From NCBI RefSeq assembly GCF_038002825.1, contig NZ_JBBODF010000001.1, positions 6,882,001-6,946,000 on the forward strand: a DNA stretch of 64,000 bases. The letters are read 5' to 3'. A model generated the notes under the pieces. That model was not told the origin of the DNA and ran no database searches. It saw nothing but the letters and a program-made list of their open reading frames with translations. The position numbers and the translations under genes were made by a program. Origin of the DNA: Paenibacillus sp. FSL H8-0048 (GTDB lineage: Bacteria; Bacillota; Bacilli; Paenibacillales; Paenibacillaceae). Shown in pieces: positions 9,102 to 16,900 of this stretch (position 1 is its first letter; every line of letters begins with the position of its first letter).

Positions 9102-10268
9102 TTACAAGGATTGATTGCTGTAACCGCAGATTATATTATTGACGGTGATGCGATCAGTGGAATTGGAGCCAATCAGAAGAGGGCGCAGCGCTGTTGCCGT
9201 TCCCACATCAATCGGAACAATCGAGTTCACCTCTCCTACATAAGCCGTGCTGTCACCGGCAAACGCTAAATCACCTACATAGGAGAGCGGAACAAACTTT
9301 GAACTAGAAGTGTTTACATCGTAGAGTTGCAGACCACCTGTCGGGGAAGTGGTGGGCTGTATGGTGACGCCAATATAATTTTGACTACGTGAAGCACGAA
9401 TTTTATCTTGGCCCTTGAAGCTGGCGGGTTCTGTAAATTCATCATAGGTAATGTTTCCTGTCCCGCTAAGAGTTAGCTTTTTAAATTTTTTCAGATAAGC
9501 TCTATCTTTTTGCGATGTGCAAAATAACAAATTGTTGTCCAGGTAGACTCCGGATACCGTATTGTCCAGCAGACTTGTAGCTTTGGAATCCAAAATTAAA
9601 TGAAATGAAAATAAAGTCAACATGCCAGTCGGTCCAAATGTGACCAGCCCCGCTCCGCTTGGAGTAAAGGTCAAGGGGTTGTGGATCCCGTCAAATTCAA
9701 GCTCAATATCGTCTCCAATAGGTTGAGCGGTGTTAGAATTAACATCAATAGCGACAACATTACCTTTATCATTATCTTTAGACTTGCAGGCAACAAAGAC
9801 AAGTTCGCTATTCGTGTGACCGGCAAAAGCGAACGGGTAGCCACTTCCGTCAGGCAATTCCACTTGTAAAATAACCTCGTCCTTGTCAGCGTCAATAATG
9901 GTAACGGCCTTGTCACCAGAATGGGCTACATAGACTTGGTTCACGCGAGGAGCTGCGAAGATAGCAACAGGAGCGCTATGAGCGGACGAACTGCTAATGG
10001 GAAGGATTTTCATAACTCTAAAGGAATACGCATCAATGATAGTGACCGAATCCTGGGCATTATTCACTACATAAAGTTTATCCTCCTGCTTATTCAAGCA
10101 CATAGATACGGGCTTTGGGCCCACCTGAATCCGTTCAATGATCTTATTTAGTGCAGGATTAATGACAGCAATAAAGCCAAAGTAAAGGGAATGTTCATAA
10201 CTCACAAACAAGTAAGGATTAGTACCTGATGCTAGATTTCTTCTGCGGTTTATCATATTCGTATTCAC
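9102..10268 (-). CDS. YVTN-family beta-propeller protein, paralogue 4
   Basis: A 388-residue YVTN propeller, closest to paralogue 1 (shared VTIIDAY, VAIFAAP, VYVAHSGDK, SGYPFAFAGH). The second half carries SLLDNTVSGVYLDN, KGQDKIRAS and a final GYSNQSL. No signal peptide or membrane helix is seen. It is preceded by the best-preserved copy of the palindromic leader and followed by a clear terminator, so it is monocistronic. Paralogues 1 and 4 form one pair and 2 and 3 another, which suggests that an ancestral two-gene block was duplicated. The role is unknown. Confidence 0.8.
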   Translation of the reverse strand: MNTNMINRRRNLASGTNPYLFVSYEHSLYFGFIAVINPALNKIIERIQVGPKPVSMCLNKQEDKLYVVNNAQDSVTIIDAYSFRVMKILPISSSSAHSAPVAIFAAPRVNQVYVAHSGDKAVTIIDADKDEVILQVELPDGSGYPFAFAGHTNSELVFVACKSKDNDKGNVVAIDVNSNTAQPIGDDIELEFDGIHNPLTFTPSGAGLVTFGPTGMLTLFSFHLILDSKATSLLDNTVSGVYLDNNLLFCTSQKDRAYLKKFKKLTLSGTGNITYDEFTEPASFKGQDKIRASRSQNYIGVTIQPTTSPTGGLQLYDVNTSSSKFVPLSYVGDLAFAGDSTAYVGEVNSIVPIDVGTATALRPLLIGSNSTDRITVNNIICGYSNQSL

Positions 10269-10420
10269 AAATAAAAACCCCTTTCATGTGCTTCTGGCTC
10301 ATGGACTCGCCGGGCCCGGCGGACGGACAACCGGATGGGCAGGCGCGCCGGATTCTCCCGGATGCCGCATCAGGTTGTCTGCTGTAGGGTATGTCCGGAT
10401 GCTCCGGCCCGAATAATCCA
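10269..10420 (-). promoter_or_regulatory. Repeated palindromic leader, copy 3
   Basis: Best-preserved copy of the leader, upstream of paralogue 4. A perfect 14-bp palindrome, CGCCGGGCCCGGCG, lies at 10308-10321, with a GGCGCGCC dyad beyond it and CATACCCTA (minus strand) near 10384-10393. The block ends near GCTCCGGCCCGAAT. The same order of elements is seen in copies 1 and 2. Confidence 0.5.
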
Positions 10421-10452
10421 TTCGTCCAAGAAAGCCACAAAAAGGGCAGAGG

Positions 10453-11283
10453 TTACCCCTTCACCGCTCCCGCCGTAAGTCCGCTAACAATGTACTTTTG
10501 GCAGAAGATATACAGGATTAGCACGGGAAGGGAGGTTAACACCAGATCCGCGAAGATCAGGTTCCAGTCCCGGCTGTACTTGCCGTAGAAATTATACACC
10601 GACAGCGGCATCGTCCAGTCCGAGCTGTCCGTCAGGAAGTAGAGCGGAATGGTGATGTCGTTCCAGACGGACATGAACACCATAATCGCTACGGTGGCGT
10701 TGACCGGGACGATCAGCGGGGTCACAATCTTGAAGAAGACATCGAACGTATTAGCCCCCTCCAGAAAAGCAACCTCATCCAGTGCCTTCGGAATGGACCG
10801 GATGAATCCGCTATACAGAAACACGCTGAACGCCGTATTCAGCGAGGCGTAGATCAGGATAACGCTGGTGATGCTGCCGTAGAAGCCCATCCACTGCACG
10901 ACACGGATCGTGGTGATGGTCGACATCGGCGCGATCAGGCCCATGAAGAAGAACATATACAGGAAGCCTGACATTTTGGTCTCCCGGCGCACCAGAATGA
11001 AGGAGGCAGCCGAGGAGGTGAAGATATTCAGCACGGATGAGATGCCGGTAATCAGCATCCCGTTCAGGAATGCCCGTCCCAGACCGCCTTCGCGGAAGAC
11101 GGTCGTATAGTTGGAGAATTTCCATTCCTCCGGGAGCCGCAGTGAGAACTTCAGCACCTCGGAGCTGGTCATGAAGCTGCCGAACAGCATAATCAGGAGC
11201 GGCAGGATGATCAGCAGCGAGGCCAGAATCAGGAAGCCTTCGACCAGATAGTTGCGCCAGGCCATTTTACGGGAAAAGCTCAT
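10453..11283 (-). CDS. Carbohydrate ABC transporter permease, MalG type
   Basis: A 276-residue inner-membrane permease with six predicted helices and the cytoplasmic EAA loop near residues 167-190 (EVAFLEGAN, then IVTPLIVP) that docks the ATPase. The C-terminal GLTAGAVKG is typical of MalG-like subunits. It is the last gene of a binding protein-permease-permease operon; its ATG overlaps the stop of the MalF-type gene by 1 bp (TAATG). No ATPase gene is present in the operon, so a shared MsmX-type ATPase encoded elsewhere is expected. Substrate is not determined by sequence; an oligosaccharide is likely from the context. Confidence 0.9.
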   Translation of the reverse strand: MSFSRKMAWRNYLVEGFLILASLLIILPLLIMLFGSFMTSSEVLKFSLRLPEEWKFSNYTTVFREGGLGRAFLNGMLITGISSVLNIFTSSAASFILVRRETKMSGFLYMFFFMGLIAPMSTITTIRVVQWMGFYGSITSVILIYASLNTAFSVFLYSGFIRSIPKALDEVAFLEGANTFDVFFKIVTPLIVPVNATVAIMVFMSVWNDITIPLYFLTDSSDWTMPLSVYNFYGKYSRDWNLIFADLVLTSLPVLILYIFCQKYIVSGLTAGAVKG

Positions 11284-12155
11284 TATTCCGATACCTCCTT
11301 ACGCCGCATGAAGATCAGCAGTGGAATGGCGATGACCGTTACGGCTGCGAACAGCAGGGTGTTGACGGCTGTGCCCAGCCCCCAGCTGCCTTCACCGAAG
11401 GAGCGGAGGATGATCGTGCCGACCACCTGAGAGGCATTACCGGGTCCACCGCCGGTAAGCACGAACACCTCGGAGAATACCTTGAGGCCGCCGATCAGCG
11501 TCAGCATCAGGTTGATATTGATCGCAGGGAGCAGCAGCGGAATGGTGATGCTGCGGAAGCTGCGCCAGGAGCCGGCCCCGTCGATGGTTGCGGCTTCATA
11601 ATATTCCTTGGAGATCGACTGGAGCCCGGCCAGATAGATGGCCATCTGAAAGCCGGTATGCTGCCAGATGGACACAAATGCCACGGTCCAGATGACCAGC
11701 GCCGGATTGGTCAGCCAGGCCTGGCTCAGCGACGGCAAGCCAACGGCTTCGAAGATGCGGTTAATCGTCCCGTCGGAGCGCAGCATGGGCGTGAACACAA
11801 TGCTAATAACCAAAACGCTCAGGATCGACGGAGAGTAGAAGACCGCCCGCAGCAGGTTTTTGGATTTTAGCTTCATGTTCAGGCCGACCGCAAGCGCGAT
11901 GCCGAGCAGATTTTTGCCGAGCACGGTAACGATGGCGAAGATCGCTGTATTTTTCATCGCAAGCAATAGGGTTCTATCCGTGAAAATCCGCTCGAAGTTG
12001 TCCCAGCCGATGAACTTAATGGCTTCCCGGTCCAGCCGCCAGTCCGTGAAGGAATAGAAGAGTCCGATCAGCGCCGGCAGCACGAAGAAGATAGAATAGA
12101 TCAGCAGCGCAGGCCAGATCAGGTAATACGAATACAGCTTCTTGGATACGTTCAT
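11283..12155 (-). CDS. Carbohydrate ABC transporter permease, MalF type
   Basis: A 290-residue permease with six predicted helices (first at about residues 9-33) and an EAA loop (YYEAATIDGAG, then ITIPLLLP). The LTGGGPGNASQVVGT motif is typical of MalF/UgpA-like subunits of the CUT1 family. A GGAGTGTG ribosome binding site precedes the ATG. It lies between the solute-binding lipoprotein and the MalG-type gene, with a stable hairpin in the gap to the lipoprotein gene. Confidence 0.9.
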   Translation of the reverse strand: MNVSKKLYSYYLIWPALLIYSIFFVLPALIGLFYSFTDWRLDREAIKFIGWDNFERIFTDRTLLLAMKNTAIFAIVTVLGKNLLGIALAVGLNMKLKSKNLLRAVFYSPSILSVLVISIVFTPMLRSDGTINRIFEAVGLPSLSQAWLTNPALVIWTVAFVSIWQHTGFQMAIYLAGLQSISKEYYEAATIDGAGSWRSFRSITIPLLLPAININLMLTLIGGLKVFSEVFVLTGGGPGNASQVVGTIILRSFGEGSWGLGTAVNTLLFAAVTVIAIPLLIFMRRKEVSE

Positions 12156-12180
12156 CTCTTCACACTCCTATATAGCCCAG

Positions 12181-12215
12181 GACAGAATAAAGCCCCGAGC
12201 GGACTTTATTCTGCC
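12181..12215 (-). promoter_or_regulatory. Intercistronic hairpin between binding protein and permease genes
   Basis: Perfect 10-bp arms 12183-12192 and 12204-12213 (CAGAATAAAG with CTTTATTCTG) around an 11-nt loop. It sits right after the lipoprotein stop codon. In such operons a hairpin here commonly stabilises the upstream message or attenuates read-through, giving more binding protein than permease. A T-poor 3' flank argues against a full terminator. Confidence 0.6.
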
Positions 12216-12246
12216 TGCGGTATGGTTTATATGATTGAATAGCGGA

Positions 12247-13587
12247 TTAGAAGCCTTCCACGCCTTTGTCCTTCATCAGCTGGCTGAATTTCTCATCCCA
12301 GGCCTTAAGCACGCCCTTGGCGTCCAGGCCGCCGGCGAATTCATCCTGAAGCAGACGGTACAGCTCGCTGCGGTCCACGATCATGTAGGCATCGGTGGTC
12401 AGCGTAGTCTTTTTAGGCGTGATATATTGATCGACAATCTCTTGCTTGTAGTCCGGGAGCTTCGGTGTCGTCACATCGCTGAAGTTGGAGACGGAGCCTT
12501 GGCTGTCAACCATTTTCTGGGCGACCTCTTTGCTGGCGAGGAACTCCAGGAACTGCTTCGCTTCGGCCATGTGCTTGGCTTTCTTCGGAATGAACAGCTG
12601 GCCGCCCAGTGGACTTGCGCCAAGATTCGCATCCTCTGAAGATGGAATAGCGAACAGGCCCAGATGCACATTCGGGTCCTTCTCGGCCACGTTTACAATC
12701 AGCCAGTCGCCCATGAACATCATCGCCGTTTCCTTGTTCAGGAATTTACCTACCGCCATATCGTAGCTGTCACTGAGAATGTCGGTGTTGGTGTAGCCTT
12801 TCTTGTAGACCTCATACTGCTGATCGAGGAAGGTAGCGAACTCGGGAACATCGGACCACTTCTTGCGGCCGGCATTAATGTCCTCGAACAGGGAAGGCTC
12901 GTTCTTGGCAGCCCAGTCGGCAAAAGCAGCCGCCGGCCAGATATTCGCCGCCCAGTTATCCTTAAACGGCATGAAGACCGGCGTAATGCCGCTGGCCTTG
13001 ATTTTCTCGCAGACCGCCAGGAACTCCTCGTAATTCTTCGGAATCTCTAGCCCCAGATCTTTGGAAATATCCTTGTTGTAGACGACGCCCTGCATCCCGG
13101 TATCCTGGCTGTAATGGAAGCTGTAGACGTGATCGTAAGCCGAGAGCACATCCTTATTCAGCAGACGGCCCACCCAAGGCTCGTTATCGAGAATCTCGAA
13201 ATTACGCTCCAGATTCAGGTCCGTAGTCGCACTGGCGAGATTGTATTGAATCAGATCCGGCACCTCGTCAACGGCCAGCTTGGTCTGTAATACGGTGGCG
13301 GTCTGCTCTGCCGGAAGCAGCTGCAGATTGATTTTGATATTGGTTTTCTGCTCGAACTCATCCAGCACATCCTGAGCCACGAACGCTGAATCCTGCGAGC
13401 TTTTGGAGATGGCCAGTTCAATGGTTACCTTTTTGCCGCTGCCGCTGCCGCCTCCGCTGTTACCGCCTCCGCTGTCCGTTGCCGCAGCATTGCCCTTGCC
13501 TGAATTGTCAGAGCCGCATGCCGCCAGCGTTAAGGTCATGATTCCAGCGAGCAGGCCTGTTGCGATTTTCTTCATTTGCTTACTCAT
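12247..13587 (-). CDS. Extracellular sugar-binding lipoprotein of ABC importer
   Basis: A 446-residue family 1 solute-binding protein. The N-terminus has a basic stretch, a hydrophobic segment and a lipobox (LTLAAC) with the lipidated Cys at residue 24, followed by a Gly/Ser/Asn-rich tether. The mature part reads as a two-lobed CUT1 sugar-binding protein (YNLASATTD, GVVYNKDI, MFMGDWLI, FLEFLASKEVAQ). The start was set at the ATG at 13587, with a GGGGGCGAT ribosome binding site, not the in-frame codon 75 nt upstream. It is the first gene of the importer operon and is divergent from the sensor kinase at 13779, which probably controls it. Confidence 0.9.
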   Translation of the reverse strand: MSKQMKKIATGLLAGIMTLTLAACGSDNSGKGNAAATDSGGGNSGGGSGSGKKVTIELAISKSSQDSAFVAQDVLDEFEQKTNIKINLQLLPAEQTATVLQTKLAVDEVPDLIQYNLASATTDLNLERNFEILDNEPWVGRLLNKDVLSAYDHVYSFHYSQDTGMQGVVYNKDISKDLGLEIPKNYEEFLAVCEKIKASGITPVFMPFKDNWAANIWPAAAFADWAAKNEPSLFEDINAGRKKWSDVPEFATFLDQQYEVYKKGYTNTDILSDSYDMAVGKFLNKETAMMFMGDWLIVNVAEKDPNVHLGLFAIPSSEDANLGASPLGGQLFIPKKAKHMAEAKQFLEFLASKEVAQKMVDSQGSVSNFSDVTTPKLPDYKQEIVDQYITPKKTTLTTDAYMIVDRSELYRLLQDEFAGGLDAKGVLKAWDEKFSQLMKDKGVEGF

Positions 13588-13619
13588 GTGATCGCCCCCG
13601 TAGTGAATTTTCTGTGAAC

Positions 13620-13633
13620 TGAATCCGTTTACA
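13620..13633 (-). promoter_or_regulatory. Candidate cre (CcpA) site
   Basis: On the minus strand this reads TGTAAACGGATTCA, differing at one constrained position from the cre consensus TGWAANCGNTNWCA. It lies just downstream of the predicted -10 of the binding-protein operon, where CcpA binding would block transcription. Confidence 0.45.
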
Positions 13634-13639
13634 TTGCCC

Positions 13640-13680
13640 ATTATAGAATGAGGACGGCGCAAGGTACATGTTTGTACTTG
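13640..13680 (-). promoter_or_regulatory. Importer operon promoter with upstream dyad
   Basis: On the minus strand a consensus TATAAT (-10, 13645-13640) is preceded at 17 bp by a poor -35 (TGTACC). The -35 region is part of an imperfect inverted repeat at 13661-13680 (AAGGTACA, 4-bp centre, TGTACTTG). A weak -35 overlapped by a dyad fits an activator site, plausibly for the neighbouring AraC-type response regulator. Confidence 0.45.
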
Positions 13681-13716
13681 ACACTTTCTGTGTAATATTC
13701 TGAACTCCGGGACGGC

Positions 13717-13745
13717 TTGTCATTTCGTCCGATTGGTTGTAAAGT
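13717..13745 (+). promoter_or_regulatory. Promoter of sensor kinase/response regulator operon
   Basis: TTGTCA (13717-13722), a 17-bp spacer and TAAAGT (13740-13745) lie 34 bp before the TTG start of the sensor kinase. The fit to a sigma A promoter is moderate. Confidence 0.4.
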
Positions 13746-13778
13746 AGGCAGCATCCTAAGATTCAGGGGGGCTTTAGC

Positions 13779-15575
13779 TTGGCTACTTTTTACGACAGAC
13801 TAAGCAAGAGAAGGGTTCAGGCCAGTCTGCAAACGAAATTCTTCTTCACCTTCATGCTGCTGCTGCTGATTGTGCTGGGCTGCTTCCTGGTCTATGTGAA
13901 TTATATGGTGATCCAGCCGCTCAAGGACAAGACGGAGAACGAAATGAAGCTGGCGGCTGTCCAGGTCAGCGATCAGCTGAACCTCTACATCAATAACCAG
14001 AACCAGCTCTCCCAGCGGATTCTGTCGAACAAAGAGGTGTTCACGCTGCTGTCCGCAGGCGATTACTCACAGCTTACCCTTGAAGGGCTGACCCGCAGCC
14101 GCAGGCTGAAGGACATCATGTTCCAGGCGCTGGGGCCGAGTCTGAACATTGAGGATATGATGATCTATGATCTGACCGGGGAGCGGGTGGCCTCTTATAT
14201 CGGATACGCGGATAGCCCGGCTTCGCTCAGGCCGTTTCTGGAAGAGAGCAGCCAGCTGCCGACCTGGAATGCAAGCGGTTACGCGCTGTACCGGCAGGGG
14301 GCGGATGCCATCTCTTTTGTGCGGGCGATCAGGAACCAGAATGGTCAGGTGTTCGGCTATCTGGCGGTGCAGCTCGACCAGCGGTACTTGAACAGATCTG
14401 CTGCGGGCCTGGCGGGCGGCAAGGTCTATATTATGGATCAGGACCAGCGGCTGGTCTCCAGTTCTCCGGCACTGCGGGAAGGGGAGAAGGTCCCCGAATT
14501 CGCAGCGTCTCCCTCTGAGTCTGCAGCAGCTAACGGAATCTATCTGAGCAGCGGCCAGAACTATGTGGCTTACCACCGCTCTGCCGAGACGGGCTGGACC
14601 ACCTATGTGGTGAATCCCAGGAATGTGGTGCTGGGCCCGGTCAATTCGGTGAAATACCTCTCTATTCTGCTGATTACCGCGCTGATTCTATTCTCGTTCA
14701 TCTTCATCTACTTCTCGACCCGGAACCTGCTGCTTCCGATCCGTAAGCTGCGCAGCCAGATTCTGCGGATGAACTACAGCAACCTGAATATGAAGGCGGG
14801 CCCGCGTACCCACAACAATGAGCTGATTCAACTGAATAGCGCTTTTCAGGAGCTGCTGGAGCGGTTACAGGAATCTATCGAACGGGAAAAGCTTGCGCTG
14901 CACGAAGAAGTGAAGTCGCGGAATTCCGCCCTGCAGGCACAGATCGCGCCGCATTTTATCCACAATGTGCTGTATCTGATCAGTATTGCCGCCCAGGAAG
15001 GAAAGAATAGCGTGGTGACCGAAATGTGCAAGCATCTCTCGGACAGCCTGCGTTATATTGTATCCTCCCCTTATCAGCATGTGACATTGACGGAGGAGCT
15101 GAAGCATACCGGGCATTATTTGTCCCTGATTCAGCATAATTTCGAGGATGACCTGGAGTGGGAGATTGACGGGGACGGGGGCCTGGAGCGGATTGAGCTG
15201 CCCCGGCTGGTGATCCAGCCGTTCGTGGAGAATTGTATTGAGCATGCTTTTAAGAATACGGACCCTCCTTGGAGGATTGAGGTGCGGGTGAAGGTATATA
15301 ACGGCCTGTGGGCCATCGAAATCCGGGATAACGGGGAAGGCTTCGCGCCGGGCAGGATCAGGGACATTCTGGACAATATTGAGGACTCGGATTCCGGGGT
15401 CAACGAGCTTCGGCATGATACCTCAGGGATTGGCAATATGGGGATTGTGAATACGGTGAACCGGCTGAAGCTGATGTACAGGAACCGGCTGTTCTTCAAC
15501 ATCTACAACCACTTGGGCGGGGAAAAGGGCGCCACGGTCCAGATTATCGCATCTATGAGTAAAGACTTCTACTAG
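13779..15575 (+). CDS. YesM-type membrane sensor histidine kinase
   Basis: A 598-residue kinase starting at TTG with AGGGGGGC upstream. One helix lies at about residues 22-42, then an extracellular Cache-like sensor of roughly 250 residues, a second helix near 297-316, a HAMP segment, and the His_kinase domain with phospho-acceptor His392 in APHFIHN (usual family form NPHFLYN). The HATPase domain has the N box ENCIEHAF and the G boxes DNGEGF and GIGNMGI. The response regulator begins 18 bp downstream. The divergent importer operon is its likely target, so it probably senses a sugar outside the cell or the loaded binding protein. The Ala and Ile-His variations around the His are mild and it should still be active. 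Confidence 0.9.
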   Translation: MATFYDRLSKRRVQASLQTKFFFTFMLLLLIVLGCFLVYVNYMVIQPLKDKTENEMKLAAVQVSDQLNLYINNQNQLSQRILSNKEVFTLLSAGDYSQLTLEGLTRSRRLKDIMFQALGPSLNIEDMMIYDLTGERVASYIGYADSPASLRPFLEESSQLPTWNASGYALYRQGADAISFVRAIRNQNGQVFGYLAVQLDQRYLNRSAAGLAGGKVYIMDQDQRLVSSSPALREGEKVPEFAASPSESAAANGIYLSSGQNYVAYHRSAETGWTTYVVNPRNVVLGPVNSVKYLSILLITALILFSFIFIYFSTRNLLLPIRKLRSQILRMNYSNLNMKAGPRTHNNELIQLNSAFQELLERLQESIEREKLALHEEVKSRNSALQAQIAPHFIHNVLYLISIAAQEGKNSVVTEMCKHLSDSLRYIVSSPYQHVTLTEELKHTGHYLSLIQHNFEDDLEWEIDGDGGLERIELPRLVIQPFVENCIEHAFKNTDPPWRIEVRVKVYNGLWAIEIRDNGEGFAPGRIRDILDNIEDSDSGVNELRHDTSGIGNMGIVNTVNRLKLMYRNRLFFNIYNHLGGEKGATVQIIASMSKDFY

Positions 15576-15593
15576 AGCCAGGGAGGGACCGCT

Positions 15594-16364
15594 ATGTATA
15601 CCGCTATCATTGCCGAGGACAGCAAGCCGATTCTGCGGAATATCGAGGCTCTTATGCAGTCCATGGAGCTGCCTGTCCGCATCGCCGCCACCGCCTCGAA
15701 CGGGCTGGATGCGCTGGAATATATTCGCGCGCATCCGGTGGATATCCTGCTGACCGATATCCGCATGCCCAAGCTGGACGGGCTTGCGCTGATCGGGGAG
15801 TGCAGGCTGGTGAATCCGGCGCTCAAGGCGGTGCTGATCAGCGGCTACAGCGATTTCGAGTATACGCGCAAAGCGCTGAATCTGCAGGTGTTCGATTATC
15901 TGCTGAAGCCTGTGGAGTCGCAGCAGCTTGCCGAAGTGATGCAGCGGCTGGTCGCCCATCTGCAGGAGCAGGAGGGCAGCAGAAAGGGGCTGCCGGAGGG
16001 ACTGGCCTCACCCGGGCAGCCGCGGCCTAAGAGCAGCGAGGAGCTGTTCCGGCAGCTGGAGCAATATTTGCAGGAGCAGCTCTACGCTCCGCTCTCCATT
16101 ACGGAAGTAGCGCTTAAGTTCCACGTAAGCCCTTCCTATGTCAGCCGGATCTTCAAGCGGTACTCGCACCAGACCTTCGTGCATTACAGCATGCGGCTGA
16201 AGATAGCCGAAGCCTGCCGGCTGATTGCGCTCCGGCCGGAGCTGAAGGTCAAGGAGCTGTCGGAGCTGCTGTCCTTCGGCGACCAGCACTATTTCTCTAA
16301 GGTGTTCAAGGACTATACGGGCGTAAGTCCTACGGAGTATAGGGGAGGGGAGCGGCAGCAGTAG
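15594..16364 (+). CDS. AraC-family response regulator, YesN type (short form)
   Basis: A 256-residue protein with an N-terminal receiver (residues 1-120) and a C-terminal pair of AraC helix-turn-helix motifs (about 150-250, ending DYTGVSPTEYR). The phospho-acceptor is Asp55 in LTDIRMP; the acidic pocket is Glu8-Asp9 and the conserved Lys is in LLKPVE. It lacks the long central domain found in the regulators at 27371 and 54680. AGGGAGG precedes the ATG. It is expected to activate the divergent importer operon once phosphorylated by the kinase encoded just upstream. Confidence 0.9.
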   Translation: MYTAIIAEDSKPILRNIEALMQSMELPVRIAATASNGLDALEYIRAHPVDILLTDIRMPKLDGLALIGECRLVNPALKAVLISGYSDFEYTRKALNLQVFDYLLKPVESQQLAEVMQRLVAHLQEQEGSRKGLPEGLASPGQPRPKSSEELFRQLEQYLQEQLYAPLSITEVALKFHVSPSYVSRIFKRYSHQTFVHYSMRLKIAEACRLIALRPELKVKELSELLSFGDQHYFSKVFKDYTGVSPTEYRGGERQQ

Positions 16365-16372
16365 CGGGTATG

Positions 16373-16430
16373 AGGAGCGGTAGCGACCGTCTGAAAGCTT
16401 TCTACTGGAAAGCTCGCATCGGCAGGATGA
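16373..16430. repeat. Dispersed hairpin repeat, copy A
   Basis: About 58 bp shared with 50701-50758: AGGAGCG, TAGCG, CCG, CTGAAAGCTTTC, GGAAAGCT, then TCGG and AG in the same order. It has a hairpin core AGCTTTC/GGAAAGCT and sits just after the response regulator stop codon. Confidence 0.6.
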
Positions 16431-16500
16431 CTATATTCTGGATCAGTCATAGGAATGACTTCGCTGATTTCACCGAACACATGTACAGCGCATGGTCATC

Positions 16501-16739
16501 TGGGCCAAATGTGGTCGAAAAACCGACTACATTCGGTGCGATAGATACGAAGTGGGCCGGATAAGGTCGAAAAACCGACTACATTTGGTGCGGCAGAGAC
16601 GAATGGGCCGGATAAGGTCGAAAAACCGACTACATTCGGTGCGATAGAGACGAGTGGGCCGGATAAGGTCGAAAAACCGACTACATTCGGTGAGGCAGAG
16701 GCGTGTGGGCCGGATAAGGTCGGAAAACCGATCACAATA
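16501..16739. repeat. Tandem array of palindromes, period 51 bp, five units
   Basis: Units begin with TGGGCC at 16501, 16553, 16604, 16655 and 16706 (one step of 52 bp, then three of 51). Each contains GGTCG, an A5 centre and CCGAC flanked by CCRAATG-like and TACATTYGG arms, so each unit is a roughly 31-bp palindrome. The first unit has the best left arm (CCAAATGTGGTCG); later ones have CCGGATAAGGTCG. The fifth is degenerate on its right side. The region is non-coding on the plus strand and lies between a response regulator and a convergent AraC gene. Confidence 0.85.
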
Positions 16740-16816
16740 GGGATGCCGTAGGCATTTTGTTCAAATATAAGAATTTATATGTTGCACACGATAATTTATT
16801 CTTCTATTTCTCGCTG

Positions 16817-16854
16817 AAACGGTACCGTCCTTTAAAAGGACGGCGAAGCCGTTT
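16817..16854. repeat. Nested inverted repeat
   Basis: Inner perfect arms CCGTCCTT (16825-16832) and AAGGACGG (16836-16843) with a 3-nt loop, inside outer arms AAACGG (16817-16822) and CCGTTT (16849-16854). A stable hairpin of unknown purpose, upstream of the next terminator-like structure. Confidence 0.6.
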
Positions 16855-16866
16855 CCACTTGCTGAG

Positions 16867-16900
16867 ACGGCAGCGCTGAGGATAGGCGTTGCCGTTTTTA
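16867..16900 (+). terminator. Rho-independent terminator, plus strand
   Basis: Arms ACGGCAGCGC (16867-16876) and GCGTTGCCGT (16886-16895), 9 of 10 paired, followed by TTTTATTT. It faces the end of the convergent AraC gene and would stop transcription coming through the repeat region. Confidence 0.6.

Noticed and set aside
16496..16735. Minus-strand open frame encoding a 17-residue repeat through the 51-bp array
   Set aside because: It arises because 51 is a multiple of three. No ribosome binding site or start context is visible, and the palindromic nature of the units explains the DNA better.
16501..16739. Possible CRISPR array
   Set aside because: The sequence between the palindromes is itself repeated, so there are no unique spacers, and no cas genes are in the window.
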